This document shows, in pieces, positions 43,492 to 52,116 of a stretch of 64,000 bases of DNA. Each line of letters opens with the position of its first letter. Position 1 is the stretch's first letter. Under the pieces are notes generated by a model. It ran no database searches. It saw nothing but the letters and a program-made list of their open reading frames with translations, and was not told where the DNA came from. The position numbers and the translations under genes are program-made. Source of the DNA: Symbiodinium natans (lineage: Eukaryota > Sar > Dinophyceae > Suessiales > Symbiodiniaceae); contig CAJNDS010002390.1 in NCBI GenBank assembly GCA_905221605.1, positions 905,113 to 969,112 of the forward strand, written 5' to 3'.

Positions 43492-46400
43492 TCACAGATG
43501 CTTCCACCGATCGATGGCCAGGGATATCCTTTCTTTTGTTCGCACATCATCCCAAGCCAAATGGACCTTGTAGTTCAAGGTCCGCTCTCTCCAAAGCCAT
43601 AAAACATACTTCATTTGCTTCACAGTTGGCCTCTCTTCTCCCACTTGATCCTCCAATTCTTGAAGTCGATTGGCAAGTCGTCCCACCAACTCGTGCTTGA
43701 TGCCACGTTGAGTCAGATTCTCATGCCTCAGGCCAACACGAAGCTCTTCCACTGTAGCCAAGTGAAGTAAATCTTTGACCACTCGCTCTCGCTCTGCCCC
43801 CGTGACCTCATCGTCTCTCCAAGTGGACCTTGACATCGAGCTTTGAGCACCCGGTGATCGACTCGGCTCTATAAGACTAGGCCTTCGTGGTGTGGACGGA
43901 GTCTCGGATCTGCATGAACTTCTATGTTGCTCAGAGCGGGAAACGGCACGGACTTGAGTTGCTGGTCTTCTCTGATCGACGTTCTCTTGGCGGGAATCTT
44001 CGGCACGGACTTGAGTTGCTGGTCTTCTCTGATCGAGGTCCTCTTGGCGGGAATCTTCGGCCAAAGGACCATTAAGGTTCTCCAGCTCCTTCTCGATGGC
44101 TCTCGCTGTTGCATCCCTCAGTCGCTGCAGCTTCCTCAGTCTCCTTTCGCTAGACCCAGGAATCCATCTCGAAGTCGCCGACACTATAACCCATTTCAAT
44201 CCTTCCCAGACCACCAATCCTCCTATTATCGCCAAAAACACCAAAAGCCAACCAATCATGTCCCAGTCCAGCTGAATGCCCTTTTTCTCCGCCTCCTCCT
44301 CTGTTGCTGTGGCGGGTGTTCGTGCCTCCGTCGTCAACACCAACAAGCAGCAAATCGTAGCTACCAAAATCTTTGCAGCTATATTGCTTCGTGGTACCTG
44401 TAGAGACCCTCGGGTAGGACACTGCAGCCCCCACAAGCACAGGAGATCAACAATCCTTTGTCCTGTCAGGGCCTTTGTTAATAAGTCTGCCAACTGAACC
44501 TTCCCCGCACAATGGCGGGTGACCACATAGCCAGATTGCAGCTGTTCGAAGAGCCAATTCGCCTTGATTCGTAGGTGCCTGGTTCGCCACGAACTACCAC
44601 CACTTGCGATGGCTAGTGCTGCTGTACTATCGGACCTCACTTCCCGCTTGGTGACCGTAATGTCAATGTCCTGTAGCAAGGCTTCTACACCCAACATTCC
44701 GACAGTTCCGTTGAGGATTGCAATCAGCTCGCTCTCCCCTGTCGATAGGGATACCAGTGATTGTCGGCCCGAGCGCCATAATATTGGAGTACCAGCCCAC
44801 ATTACAGCCCAGCCTTCATGTGACCTGCCCCCTTCCGGGGCGAACGCAGCATCGCAGTACATTGCCAGCTGACCGTCATCGAAGAGGATGCTCAGCCTAT
44901 AGCTCCTTGTTCTTACCAGGTAGCCATGTGCTCTGGTTCCCAGTTGAATAGCCCGACGAGGTGCCCGGCACGATAGCGACGCCATTAGCGATGACAAGTA
45001 GGCAAGGTCAGGCCGAGTACGTTGGCTAAGCCATAAAATTTCGCCCGTCAACTGCTGGGCATATCGAATCTGCTCAGGTGTCCCTTGTTCATCCTCGTCC
45101 CTTGTCATGAAAACCGCTTGTTCCTTTGCAACAGGTACTCGGGCTGTATGTACATTTTCCACACCATGGCTTCGTAGTAGTTCTTGCACATATCCTTCTT
45201 GTGAGAGACTCAGAGAATTGTCATCTTCATAATGCAGCTCCATTCCCAGAAATCTAAGGTCCACATCCCGTTGTAACAATCGCAGATCAGATGTGTCCCA
45301 AAGCTTTTGGATCTCCCTCGTCAGCTCTCGAATGACATGCTCAGCTCCACAGAGAAGAAAATCGTCCACATAAATCAGCACGATCCCTTGCACTTGCTGA
45401 TGATCGTCACGTACAGTCCACCAGCTTGTAATTGCCCTTCCCTGCTGCAAACTCCAAATAGCATCAGCAATCGTTACAGTGACCTTCGCCAATTGTTTGT
45501 CGCGATGGGCTCCCCATAACTTCGGCGCTTCCTTCAATCCGTAGAGGGCCCGAGTAAGGGCCCACAACTCCCAAGCACTTGTAATCCCCAATTTTTCCAA
45601 CAGCTTGGGAGGACTGACTAAGATCACTGGGTCGCTCTTGGCCTCGCCAATCGGAGTTTTGAGGAATGCGGTCACGATGTCGATGATCCCGACAGCCCAA
45701 GAATTCCTGACCGTAAGGGCCAACGCAGCCCTTACAGCCTCAGCAGGAGCAGCTTCAGTGTAGACAGACTCACACTCATTCGTGGCCATGTTTCCACACA
45801 CCACCAGGCGCGCCTTTCTCTTGAACCATGTAGTTGGGTCGCTGGCCACGGCATCATCTCTGGGCTTAACGGTGAACACGAATTTTGTTGGTAGCCGCTG
45901 CACACCAGGTTTCCGAAACCAATGCTCCCTTTCAGGCGTCCCAACCATCAGCCTCTGGATCGCGACCGACACACTCTTCACCTCCTTTCTAATGGCTGGT
46001 TCCCAAACTTGCAAATTCGCCAGGACCTCGGACGGATGAGCAGTATATGTCACTTCCAGCGGCCCTGTCAGGGATGCGAGAACCTCTTCTATGTTTCTCG
46101 TGTAGTTCACCTCGATCTTCTGAACCATCGGTGGCCTTGTTTCCCGCGAAGTGAGCAGCCCATCGATGCAGACCCTTCCTTCCGGAAGTTCCAGAAAACA
46201 ATCACCATCATCACCACTCAACACATGCAGGTTAGGCTCCATGCTTTGCATCTTCGGCTCCACTGGTTCATTGGCTTCTGGAAACTGAAAAATAGGCACC
46301 ACAAAACCCAGCTCTTCCAACTGTTCGATATCAGAGTAGGTCATCTTTCCCAGGCATTCAGGAGTGTATCCTATGAGGACGACTCGCTCTCCAGTCCAAG

Positions 46401-47766
46401 GCAGAACCTGATGTTTTCGCCGAGGTGAGAAGGTATTACAAAGGTCAGGTCGTAATGGTAGGACTTGTCCAAACAGCTCTCGACCCTCATTGTCCTTAAC
46501 TGTCGTGACGGCTCCCTTCACCACATCCCCCCGACTTAACTCCACCCAAAGTTCTCCTCCTCGACTCGGACAAACAATCGGTACGGCAAAGTTGTAGGAG
46601 GCCTCAGCATTGTTCTGGTCTTGATGTAGTTCCTTTTCCACGTTGCGAGAAACCCACATGGCAGTAAAAGTGGCAGCTGGATCGGCTTCCCTAAGGATTC
46701 GAGCAAGGACCTGTGTCACTTCTGGAAACTCCTGCTGGCCCTTCATCATTCCAACCACACCACCATGTCGGTACATTCCGAACTTCCGAGAGTCAAAGAA
46801 TCCAAGCAACGCTAATTCTCCAACTAGATCCTTCGCCTCCTTTACATCCCAGTGCTCAAGCAATCGGGTTGCCTGTTGTCGGGCATGGTCTGCGATGTCG
46901 CCAGGTGTCGGGTCTTGTATGGACAACGTCCGGACCACAGGTGGCTTCTTTCCAATGACTCTCCTCCTGGATGACGGGTGCGGCTCCTCAGCTTCCAATT
47001 CCTGTTCAGGTACTCCTGGATCATGTAGGTGGGGTCGAACATGCAATGTGTGAAGAAACCCCCCTTTATCGTCTGGCCCTCCATCTCCAGGAGGTATGTA
47101 TACCAGGTGACCATCATCAATCAAGCCGCTCAGACCCACATAGTGACCCGACGTCCATTTGGATTCCAAAGCTTCTGCCTTTCGTCGTGGTCCCTTCGCA
47201 GTGAATGGCCGCTTCTTCATGTGGACTCGGGAACCATAGGGCGCTATGAGCTTCGACTTCCATCCCAAGGTTTTGGCTCTTTGCTCCGCCGCAGCTGACT
47301 CAATCGCCGTCGGCCACAACTCCAGCGGTAGTCCTCCTCCTCGAAGAAGTGCTCTCGCCCTGTCCTTTATCCATCGAACGGTCCGCTCTGCCACCCCATT
47401 TGATTGTGGCTCGCCAGGCTCGCTCCAAGTGGCTCTCACTCCTTGATTCCTCAACCATGCTCGGAAATTTGCAGAAAAGAACTCTCCTCTGTCTGCATGA
47501 AACCTCATCACTGGCATTCCAAGACTCGCAATGTAGAGCATCACATCCTGCATGGCGGCTCGGATCGTGGAGTTCTTATTGTCCGGAAGGGCTGTTGAGA
47601 AGACCAGGTAGCTCATCTCCGGTGGAAGACAATCGCCGTTTTCCATGACCTTATTTGCCTGGTCCGCTTGCGGCTCCTCCTCCTCACTCTCCGGGTCAAT
47701 GAGCACCGATTTGCGGGGTTCCTCCTCCTCTTCCTCCTCCTCTGACAACACAGGTAACTCGTCCAT
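43492..47766 (-). CDS. Copia ORF2: integrase core, reverse transcriptase, RNase H, membrane-type C-terminus
   Basis: 1,424 residues. It begins with an acidic linker of eight consecutive Glu. The integrase D92 (FHADRGEFF) and E127 (SNGVAERT) complete the D,D-E triad begun in ORF1. Reverse transcriptase spans about 585-840, with D696 (IIDIVTAFL) and Y799-V-D-D. RNase H spans about 965-1100, with D972, E1011, D1046 and D1094 (QLADLLTKAL). Residues about 1105-1424 are an extension not found in ordinary copia polyproteins. The frame is open upstream to 47784, in -1 relation to ORF1, so it needs a frameshift, separate initiation, or reflects a one-base lesion. It copies the element RNA and joins it to the genome. 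Confidence 0.9.
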   Translation of the reverse strand: MDELPVLSEEEEEEEEPRKSVLIDPESEEEEPQADQANKVMENGDCLPPEMSYLVFSTALPDNKNSTIRAAMQDVMLYIASLGMPVMRFHADRGEFFSANFRAWLRNQGVRATWSEPGEPQSNGVAERTVRWIKDRARALLRGGGLPLELWPTAIESAAAEQRAKTLGWKSKLIAPYGSRVHMKKRPFTAKGPRRKAEALESKWTSGHYVGLSGLIDDGHLVYIPPGDGGPDDKGGFLHTLHVRPHLHDPGVPEQELEAEEPHPSSRRRVIGKKPPVVRTLSIQDPTPGDIADHARQQATRLLEHWDVKEAKDLVGELALLGFFDSRKFGMYRHGGVVGMMKGQQEFPEVTQVLARILREADPAATFTAMWVSRNVEKELHQDQNNAEASYNFAVPIVCPSRGGELWVELSRGDVVKGAVTTVKDNEGRELFGQVLPLRPDLCNTFSPRRKHQVLPWTGERVVLIGYTPECLGKMTYSDIEQLEELGFVVPIFQFPEANEPVEPKMQSMEPNLHVLSGDDGDCFLELPEGRVCIDGLLTSRETRPPMVQKIEVNYTRNIEEVLASLTGPLEVTYTAHPSEVLANLQVWEPAIRKEVKSVSVAIQRLMVGTPEREHWFRKPGVQRLPTKFVFTVKPRDDAVASDPTTWFKRKARLVVCGNMATNECESVYTEAAPAEAVRAALALTVRNSWAVGIIDIVTAFLKTPIGEAKSDPVILVSPPKLLEKLGITSAWELWALTRALYGLKEAPKLWGAHRDKQLAKVTVTIADAIWSLQQGRAITSWWTVRDDHQQVQGIVLIYVDDFLLCGAEHVIRELTREIQKLWDTSDLRLLQRDVDLRFLGMELHYEDDNSLSLSQEGYVQELLRSHGVENVHTARVPVAKEQAVFMTRDEDEQGTPEQIRYAQQLTGEILWLSQRTRPDLAYLSSLMASLSCRAPRRAIQLGTRAHGYLVRTRSYRLSILFDDGQLAMYCDAAFAPEGGRSHEGWAVMWAGTPILWRSGRQSLVSLSTGESELIAILNGTVGMLGVEALLQDIDITVTKREVRSDSTAALAIASGGSSWRTRHLRIKANWLFEQLQSGYVVTRHCAGKVQLADLLTKALTGQRIVDLLCLWGLQCPTRGSLQVPRSNIAAKILVATICCLLVLTTEARTPATATEEEAEKKGIQLDWDMIGWLLVFLAIIGGLVVWEGLKWVIVSATSRWIPGSSERRLRKLQRLRDATARAIEKELENLNGPLAEDSRQEDLDQRRPATQVRAEDSRQENVDQRRPATQVRAVSRSEQHRSSCRSETPSTPRRPSLIEPSRSPGAQSSMSRSTWRDDEVTGAERERVVKDLLHLATVEELRVGLRHENLTQRGIKHELVGRLANRLQELEDQVGEERPTVKQMKYVLWLWRERTLNYKVHLAWDDVRTKERISLAIDRWKHL
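43495..44454 (-). other. Envelope-position extension of ORF2: two hydrophobic segments, tandem repeat, SAP-like motif
   Basis: ORF2 residues 1105-1424. Segment 1 (about 1129-1146, AAKILVATICCLLVLTTEA) looks like a signal or anchor. Segment 2 (about 1170-1197, IGWLLVFLAIIGGLVVWEG) is a likely membrane span. A charged helix (1206-1231), two 19-residue repeats (1236-1254 and 1255-1273) and a Ser/Arg/Pro-rich stretch follow. VEELRVGLRHENLTQRGIKH (1339-1358) then resembles a SAP DNA-binding helix pair, followed by another helical stretch. The position downstream of RNase H is where env-like genes lie in some plant copia (Sirevirus) elements. Function unknown. Confidence 0.6.
43948..44061 (-). repeat. 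57-bp tandem duplication in copia ORF2
   Basis: Two 57-bp units encode AEDSRQEDLDQRRPATQVR and the near-identical AEDSRQENVDQRRPATQVR. The unit length is a multiple of three, so the frame is kept. Few differences imply a recent duplication. Confidence 0.9.
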
Positions 47767-47784
47767 CTCTTGCCGAGGTTGAGG
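47613..47784 (-). other. ORF1/ORF2 overlap in -1 frame
   Basis: ORF2's frame is open from 47784 and ORF1's runs to 47613. In the overlap ORF1 codes basic QRRRKRRR-type sequence while ORF2 codes the acidic linker expected there. No canonical X-XXY-YYZ heptamer was found in the ORF1 frame. Confidence 0.75.
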
Positions 47785-50700
47785 TCAGGTCCTTCTGGCT
47801 CATCTAAGTCTGGAACAATGTAGTCTGGTAGGTCGTGGAGTGGCTCCTGGTGGTCACCCACATCATCTCGTGGCCGGCCTTCGTCAAAGAAGCCCTCATT
47901 ATCATCCAGCCCGGCTCCAGCCCCCTCCTCAGGAAGATGTAGTCCTGGACCCTCTGGAAGATCTCCCCCTCGATAGGCCTTCAGGCACTCCGTCGGAAAA
48001 GTGTAGCGCGCAACCAGGATGTATTTCATGCTCTTTGTTAAACTCCCACGAATCATTGGGTCCAGACCGGGTCTTATCGGTCCAGTGAGGTCAGAGGTCA
48101 CCACAAAGGCGTCGGGATGGCATACTCGAGCATGACGACGTCCTAAGCCTTTTGACATCACACATGTCAAGCAGTCTCTTCTGTAGGGGTGATGGTTCGA
48201 ATCGACATGGCTCTTCCACACCTCATCACTGACTGCCATTAAGGAGGGCGATCTTCCCCACAAGTGGAAAGCCACCAGCATCGCCTTGACCAGACCAGGG
48301 GACCACCGAGCATTCTTCTCGCCCTTCTCATCGTCCTGGTCCATGTCGGTGCCTCGTATGTCCTTAAGTGCATGGAGGTAGGAAATGTTGGTCCCGATGG
48401 TTGTTGGCGTGGAGCACTTTGAGCCCATTCCTTGCTGGTCAAAGCTCACCCGATATTGCCCAGACTCCTCCTCGAAGGACCGCCACATCGGTGTTTGCCA
48501 TAATCCACCTCTCTTTGTGTCTTCACCAGGGTGCTCCAGAAAGAAGCCAACCGACCTCCTCCTGTTGCTTCCAGTTGCCCGGGTGAGTCTTCCTGCAGTT
48601 GCAACCACATAAAGCCAAAGCATCCTGGCTATGACCGTGAGGGACTTGATAGCTGCAGGGTTGTGATGTTGAAGCGCATCCATCAAACCAGATCGCCCAG
48701 GCGGCCCACCGAACAGTAGGTCAATTCGACCTTCGCGGGCTCCCCACATAAGCATTCGCCACACATTGGCGCCCAAGAGGTCGTGACCCCTGCATCGATC
48801 GAGATCGAGCTCCAGGACCACCGTGTCACCTCGCTCCAACTTGAAGAAGTCAAGATGGCTGTCCTTCCCGGCGCAAAAGTGTATCACCCATCGCTTGGCT
48901 GCCAAAAGAGCTCGCCGTTGTGGTCGGGTCAAGAAGTCAATGGGCCTAAGAACATCCCATCCCCTTTCCGGCAACTCCTGTGGCACCATCCCTCCTAGAC
49001 ATTCTCCTGGAAGATCACATAGGAAAGGTGCATCACGAAGCGCTCGTAACCCTGGCTCTCGTGCACCTGAGTTCGTATAGTGCATGAGGTACTCAAACCA
49101 CGACTTATCCAAACCAGCTGCCACCTTCGCTATCCGGTCCTCTGTCGCTAAGGTCTCATTCTCGAGCCGCTCCTTCTTCCTCTCCTCCAGGCAGGCGATC
49201 AGAGCCAAGGCCTCAGCCTCGCACAGCTGTGGGCAACCACTATTCACATTGAGGGGCGCCTGAACTCCTTCTGAATCCAGCAACAGACACTCCTTTGGCG
49301 ACCAATGTAGAGTGTACCCCAAAGTTCGAACCAGATCTCCCATGGGGACTATGGTTTGAGCTTCCTTGTTCTGAGCGGTGTCCTTCGGGGCCATGAGGAG
49401 GGTGCCAGCCTCATTGATTTTCATTTGCAATGAGTGGCTGCCAGCTAACTCCACCTCTTCAGCTGCTTCCCATTCCGCCCATGAACGGGCGCTCCGGAGG
49501 GCATGTGTCGCCCCCGAATCCAGGAGGGCTGTCGTAGTCCTCAAAGAACACACTCGGATGTCCTTCACGATCAGCACTCGCATCGAGGGGGTTTTCTCTG
49601 GACTCTTGTCTGGCTCCCCTGCTTGGGGGCTGGTGGCCTGGGCCTGAACAATCTGCTGGGCGGCCTGAACCAGACTGTCTAGGGTCCAAGGAACCCCCTG
49701 AACCGGAGCTCCAGCTAGGCTCTTGTCCTCCGCTGCAACTGCTGTGGCACTCGGAGAGGCACCCGCTTCAGAGGTTCTTGTTGTGGTAGGCGAAGATCCG
49801 GAAGCTGGCTTGCCCTTCGAACCCCCTTTTCCAACAGGACAATCTTTCTGTCGATGTCCTTCTGCTCCACACTGAAGGCACTTCCGAGCTCTCGTCTCCC
49901 GGTCCAAAGTGGTCATGCTATGCGAATAATTGCATCGTGCCCCTCTTCGGCATCCCGAGGCCTTCATAAAGTACTTGCAAAGTTCAGCACCAGCTTTGTC
50001 CTTGATCTTACCGGTCGTAGGACTGCTCCCAGTTGCATCCGCTGCACGAACCTTAGGGGTAGCTGTTGATTTTGTTGTTCCAGCTGCAAGTACCTCCAAC
50101 TCAGCCTGAAGATGTCGCTGATATGCAACGACCTGATCCAATGTCGGTTGTCCGTCCAGGCGAAGCGTTGTCCGCAGCATGGCCGTCCTGAAAGCCGCAT
50201 CGGCTGAGGCCTGGATATGCCGGTCGGTGAGGGACGCCAAACCCTTCGTTAGGACTGTTGGATCTGGCGGACTCATGCCCACAGCCTGGCAACGTGCCAA
50301 CCACCTTGGCCAAGCCCGAAGCAGCGCTATCACATCATCAATCCCATCACCTGTGGTCAGGTAGTCGGAGGGCATCTGTAATCGTCGCAGCATCTCATGT
50401 CGTTCTGCCCCTCCTCCAGGCTGGTACAAGGTGTGAAGTCGAAACAACATCCTCGGCGTGTCTTGTGTTAAGCGCTGCGAGATCATCTCCTTTTTCAGGT
50501 CATCACCCATGGCATTCAACAGCATTGCAGACACCCTCGCATTGACTCGTACCCATCGTCCTTCACAAAGTCGCTCGGACCCCACCGTTCCTATCTGCAG
50601 CCTTTCCAACGGTGTAGCGCTCAGCCATGTAGCATAAGTCTTGCTAACCATTGCCACCACAGAAGCCCACCATTGACTGCTTTGCTCGCTAACGTCAGCC

Positions 50701-51359
50701 ATGACAGAGCCTGCCACTTCTAGCCAATCTTGAAATTCAAGAGCAGCTGTTGCAGTTGTCTCCTGTCGCCTAGACCTCATTCCAGGCGGGGTTCTCAACG
50801 AAAAAGTCGGCCCACCCGGCGGGGCAGGTGAAGAGCGTGAGCTCCCAGCTAAAGGGCTGGGAAACAGCTCCACTTGGTTGTTCATGGACACATACGATCC
50901 AAGTCGTGAAACCCACGAAGGCACTTCCATCCACGTGAGCCCTGAAAACCATGCACCACGTGTCTGTACCATTGACTGCACGGACCGAGGTGTCATGTAA
51001 CCACTTGTGGTTGGCTGACCCATAGCATCTGTCATCGTTGCGGGCACAGGTGCTCCAGCTGGTTCTGCAGTCGTCGAAACTTCTTGTCTCGCCTGCTGCA
51101 GCTCAGATCTGGTTTCCACCTGCTCCGAATGACCAGTGCCATCGAGCTGGGATCCCATTGGCATCGGGCCACAATCTGCTGACCCATAACCAACTGAAAC
51201 TTCCTCCACCAACCTTGAAGTAGAAGCCGCTGCTCCACCACTAGAGGCCGCCGCTTCCACATTCATTTCAGCTGCAAACGCAGCACCCGTCGCAGAGTTC
51301 GCATCGCCTCTGGTCACACCATTAGGCAATGCTCCATCTGGTAGCGCTTGGGCAAACAT
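47613..51359 (-). CDS. Copia ORF1: Gag, protease, methyltransferase-like domain, integrase N-terminus
   Basis: About 1,248 residues from the ATG at 51359. A GTG-started frame reaches into the LTR, but the ATG four bases inside is preferred. Order: Gag helical domain (about 200-430); a CCCH finger C461-x8-C-x5-C-x3-H480; a CCHC zinc knuckle C494-x2-C-x4-H-x4-C507; an aspartic protease with D614-S-G-A-T; a methyltransferase-like domain (about 824-995); an integrase HHCC finger H1051-x4-H-x6-C-x2-C1066; and the first integrase Asp, D1090 in SDLTGP. An acidic linker follows. The last 50 or so residues turn strongly basic and are probably out of frame. The frame ends at 47613, overlapping ORF2, which continues integrase. 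It should supply capsid, proteolysis and part of the integration machinery. Confidence 0.9.
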   Translation of the reverse strand: MFAQALPDGALPNGVTRGDANSATGAAFAAEMNVEAAASSGGAAASTSRLVEEVSVGYGSADCGPMPMGSQLDGTGHSEQVETRSELQQARQEVSTTAEPAGAPVPATMTDAMGQPTTSGYMTPRSVQSMVQTRGAWFSGLTWMEVPSWVSRLGSYVSMNNQVELFPSPLAGSSRSSPAPPGGPTFSLRTPPGMRSRRQETTATAALEFQDWLEVAGSVMADVSEQSSQWWASVVAMVSKTYATWLSATPLERLQIGTVGSERLCEGRWVRVNARVSAMLLNAMGDDLKKEMISQRLTQDTPRMLFRLHTLYQPGGGAERHEMLRRLQMPSDYLTTGDGIDDVIALLRAWPRWLARCQAVGMSPPDPTVLTKGLASLTDRHIQASADAAFRTAMLRTTLRLDGQPTLDQVVAYQRHLQAELEVLAAGTTKSTATPKVRAADATGSSPTTGKIKDKAGAELCKYFMKASGCRRGARCNYSHSMTTLDRETRARKCLQCGAEGHRQKDCPVGKGGSKGKPASGSSPTTTRTSEAGASPSATAVAAEDKSLAGAPVQGVPWTLDSLVQAAQQIVQAQATSPQAGEPDKSPEKTPSMRVLIVKDIRVCSLRTTTALLDSGATHALRSARSWAEWEAAEEVELAGSHSLQMKINEAGTLLMAPKDTAQNKEAQTIVPMGDLVRTLGYTLHWSPKECLLLDSEGVQAPLNVNSGCPQLCEAEALALIACLEERKKERLENETLATEDRIAKVAAGLDKSWFEYLMHYTNSGAREPGLRALRDAPFLCDLPGECLGGMVPQELPERGWDVLRPIDFLTRPQRRALLAAKRWVIHFCAGKDSHLDFFKLERGDTVVLELDLDRCRGHDLLGANVWRMLMWGAREGRIDLLFGGPPGRSGLMDALQHHNPAAIKSLTVIARMLWLYVVATAGRLTRATGSNRRRSVGFFLEHPGEDTKRGGLWQTPMWRSFEEESGQYRVSFDQQGMGSKCSTPTTIGTNISYLHALKDIRGTDMDQDDEKGEKNARWSPGLVKAMLVAFHLWGRSPSLMAVSDEVWKSHVDSNHHPYRRDCLTCVMSKGLGRRHARVCHPDAFVVTSDLTGPIRPGLDPMIRGSLTKSMKYILVARYTFPTECLKAYRGGDLPEGPGLHLPEEGAGAGLDDNEGFFDEGRPRDDVGDHQEPLHDLPDYIVPDLDEPEGPDLNLGKRWTSYLCCQRRRKRRRNPANRCSLTRRVRRRSRKRTRQIRSWKTAIVFHRR
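48375..48890 (-). other. Cytosine-C5-methyltransferase-like domain in ORF1, catalytic Cys absent
   Basis: ORF1 residues about 824-995. IHFCAGKDSHLDFF resembles the SAM-binding motif I and VVLELDLD the following acidic strand. LLFGGPPGRS sits where C5-methyltransferases carry G-P-P-C (motif IV), FFLEHPGED where they carry the ENV/ENP motif, and STPTTIGTN resembles their late K/R-P-T-x-x-x-T-N motif. The catalytic cysteine is glycine here, so activity is unlikely. Methyltransferases captured by dinoflagellate retrotransposons are known, but this assignment rests on motif order alone. Confidence 0.5.
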
Positions 51360-51363
51360 AACC
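51357..51363 (-). promoter_or_regulatory. Possible primer-binding site GGTTATG, overlapping the gag start
   Basis: The seven bases next to the 5' LTR, read on the minus strand, complement the CAUAACC anticodon loop of eukaryotic initiator tRNA-Met. Drosophila copia and yeast Ty5 prime from that internal site. Complementarity stops after seven bases, and the ATG is also the gag start codon. Inference only. Confidence 0.35.
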
Positions 51364-51670
51364 TGAAAAACCACTGTAACTCAAGGCAGCATGCCAGACG
51401 TGAAATCCATGGCTGGAGGTCGCACGCCCTGATCTTTTGCTTCTGCAAAACAACGAAGGTGAATCTGTGGAAGGCTATGCATAGAAAATCGGTTTTTGTA
51501 CAGGTGACCGATATGCATGCCTGTAAAGACTTGATGTTGTGTTGTAAATCTTCTGAACATATCTGTCATGGGTGCTCAAGGGAGCCTTTCGTAGCCCCTC
51601 CCTGAATGCAGCCAAGACGGAGCGAAGCGGGCGAAGACATCTGTGTTGAACCTGGCCAGGGCTTTCTTCA
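51364..51670 (-). repeat. 5' LTR of the copia element (307 bp)
   Basis: Read on the minus strand it starts TGAAGAAAGCC and ends GGTTTTTCA. It matches 43129-43435 at every base compared. A short spurious open frame occurs in both copies. Confidence 0.95.
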
Positions 51671-51675
51671 ACCCT
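51671..51675. repeat. Target-site duplication ACCCT (right)
   Basis: Matches 43124-43128. The CCCTAAA array resumes after it for about two units. Confidence 0.85.
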
Positions 51676-51882
51676 AAACCCTAAACCGCAAGCCCCCTAA
51701 ACCAAAGCACCCCTCCAGAAAAACTGAAGGCTCGGAGTTGCGGGGTCCGCAGCCTCAACTCCGGGCCCTAGGCCCCCAGAGTCACCGACACACATCAGAC
51801 CTGTTTTGAGGGTTTAGGGTTTAGGGTTTAGGGTATAGGGTTTAGGGTTTAGGGTTTAGGGGAAGTGGGGGCCGAAGGATGA

Positions 51883-51903
51883 GCCGCTTGGGGCCGAAGG
51901 AAC
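51883..51903 (+). repeat. 21-bp copy of the end of exon 46
   Basis: Identical to 42970-42990. It is followed by CCTCGCAGTAGG, a possible exon continuation, then GTTTTTGG. The two copies bracket the telomeric arrays and the copia element. Confidence 0.8.
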
Positions 51904-52092
51904 CTCGCAGTAGGGTTTTTGGGGTTTGGGGTTTGGGGGTTCAGGGTATAGGGCCAAGTTTAGGGTTTAGGGTTTAGGGTTTAGGGTTTAGGGTGACTAG
52001 TTGGGACTTTAGGGTTTTAAGGGTTAAGTAAAGGGTTTCGGTGCTTTGGGAGGTGTAGGGTTAGGGGTCAGGGAAGTGGGGGGACTGGATAC

Positions 52093-52116
52093 GATATTAT
52101 ATATATATATATATAG
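52093..52116. repeat. AT dinucleotide repeat
   Basis: About eleven AT units. Confidence 0.9.

Larger units (their letters stand above)
43129..51670 (-). mobile_element. Complete Ty1/copia-type LTR retrotransposon
   Basis: The element runs right to left and is 8,542 bp long. The domain order protease, integrase, reverse transcriptase, RNase H is diagnostic of Pseudoviridae (Ty1/copia). It has 307-bp LTRs with TG...CA ends that read the same base for base, a 5-bp ACCCT duplication, a purine tract beside the 3' LTR and two long open frames. It lies inside a CCCTAAA array. No stop codons or large gaps are seen, and the LTR identity suggests a very recent insertion. Oddities are the -1 frame break within integrase, a methyltransferase-like insert, a membrane-type C-terminal extension, and a gag ATG only four bases from the LTR. 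Confidence 0.95.

Noticed and set aside
43869-47298. Many 60-168-codon plus-strand frames across the copia element
   Set aside because: Antisense shadows of the GC-biased ORF1 and ORF2.
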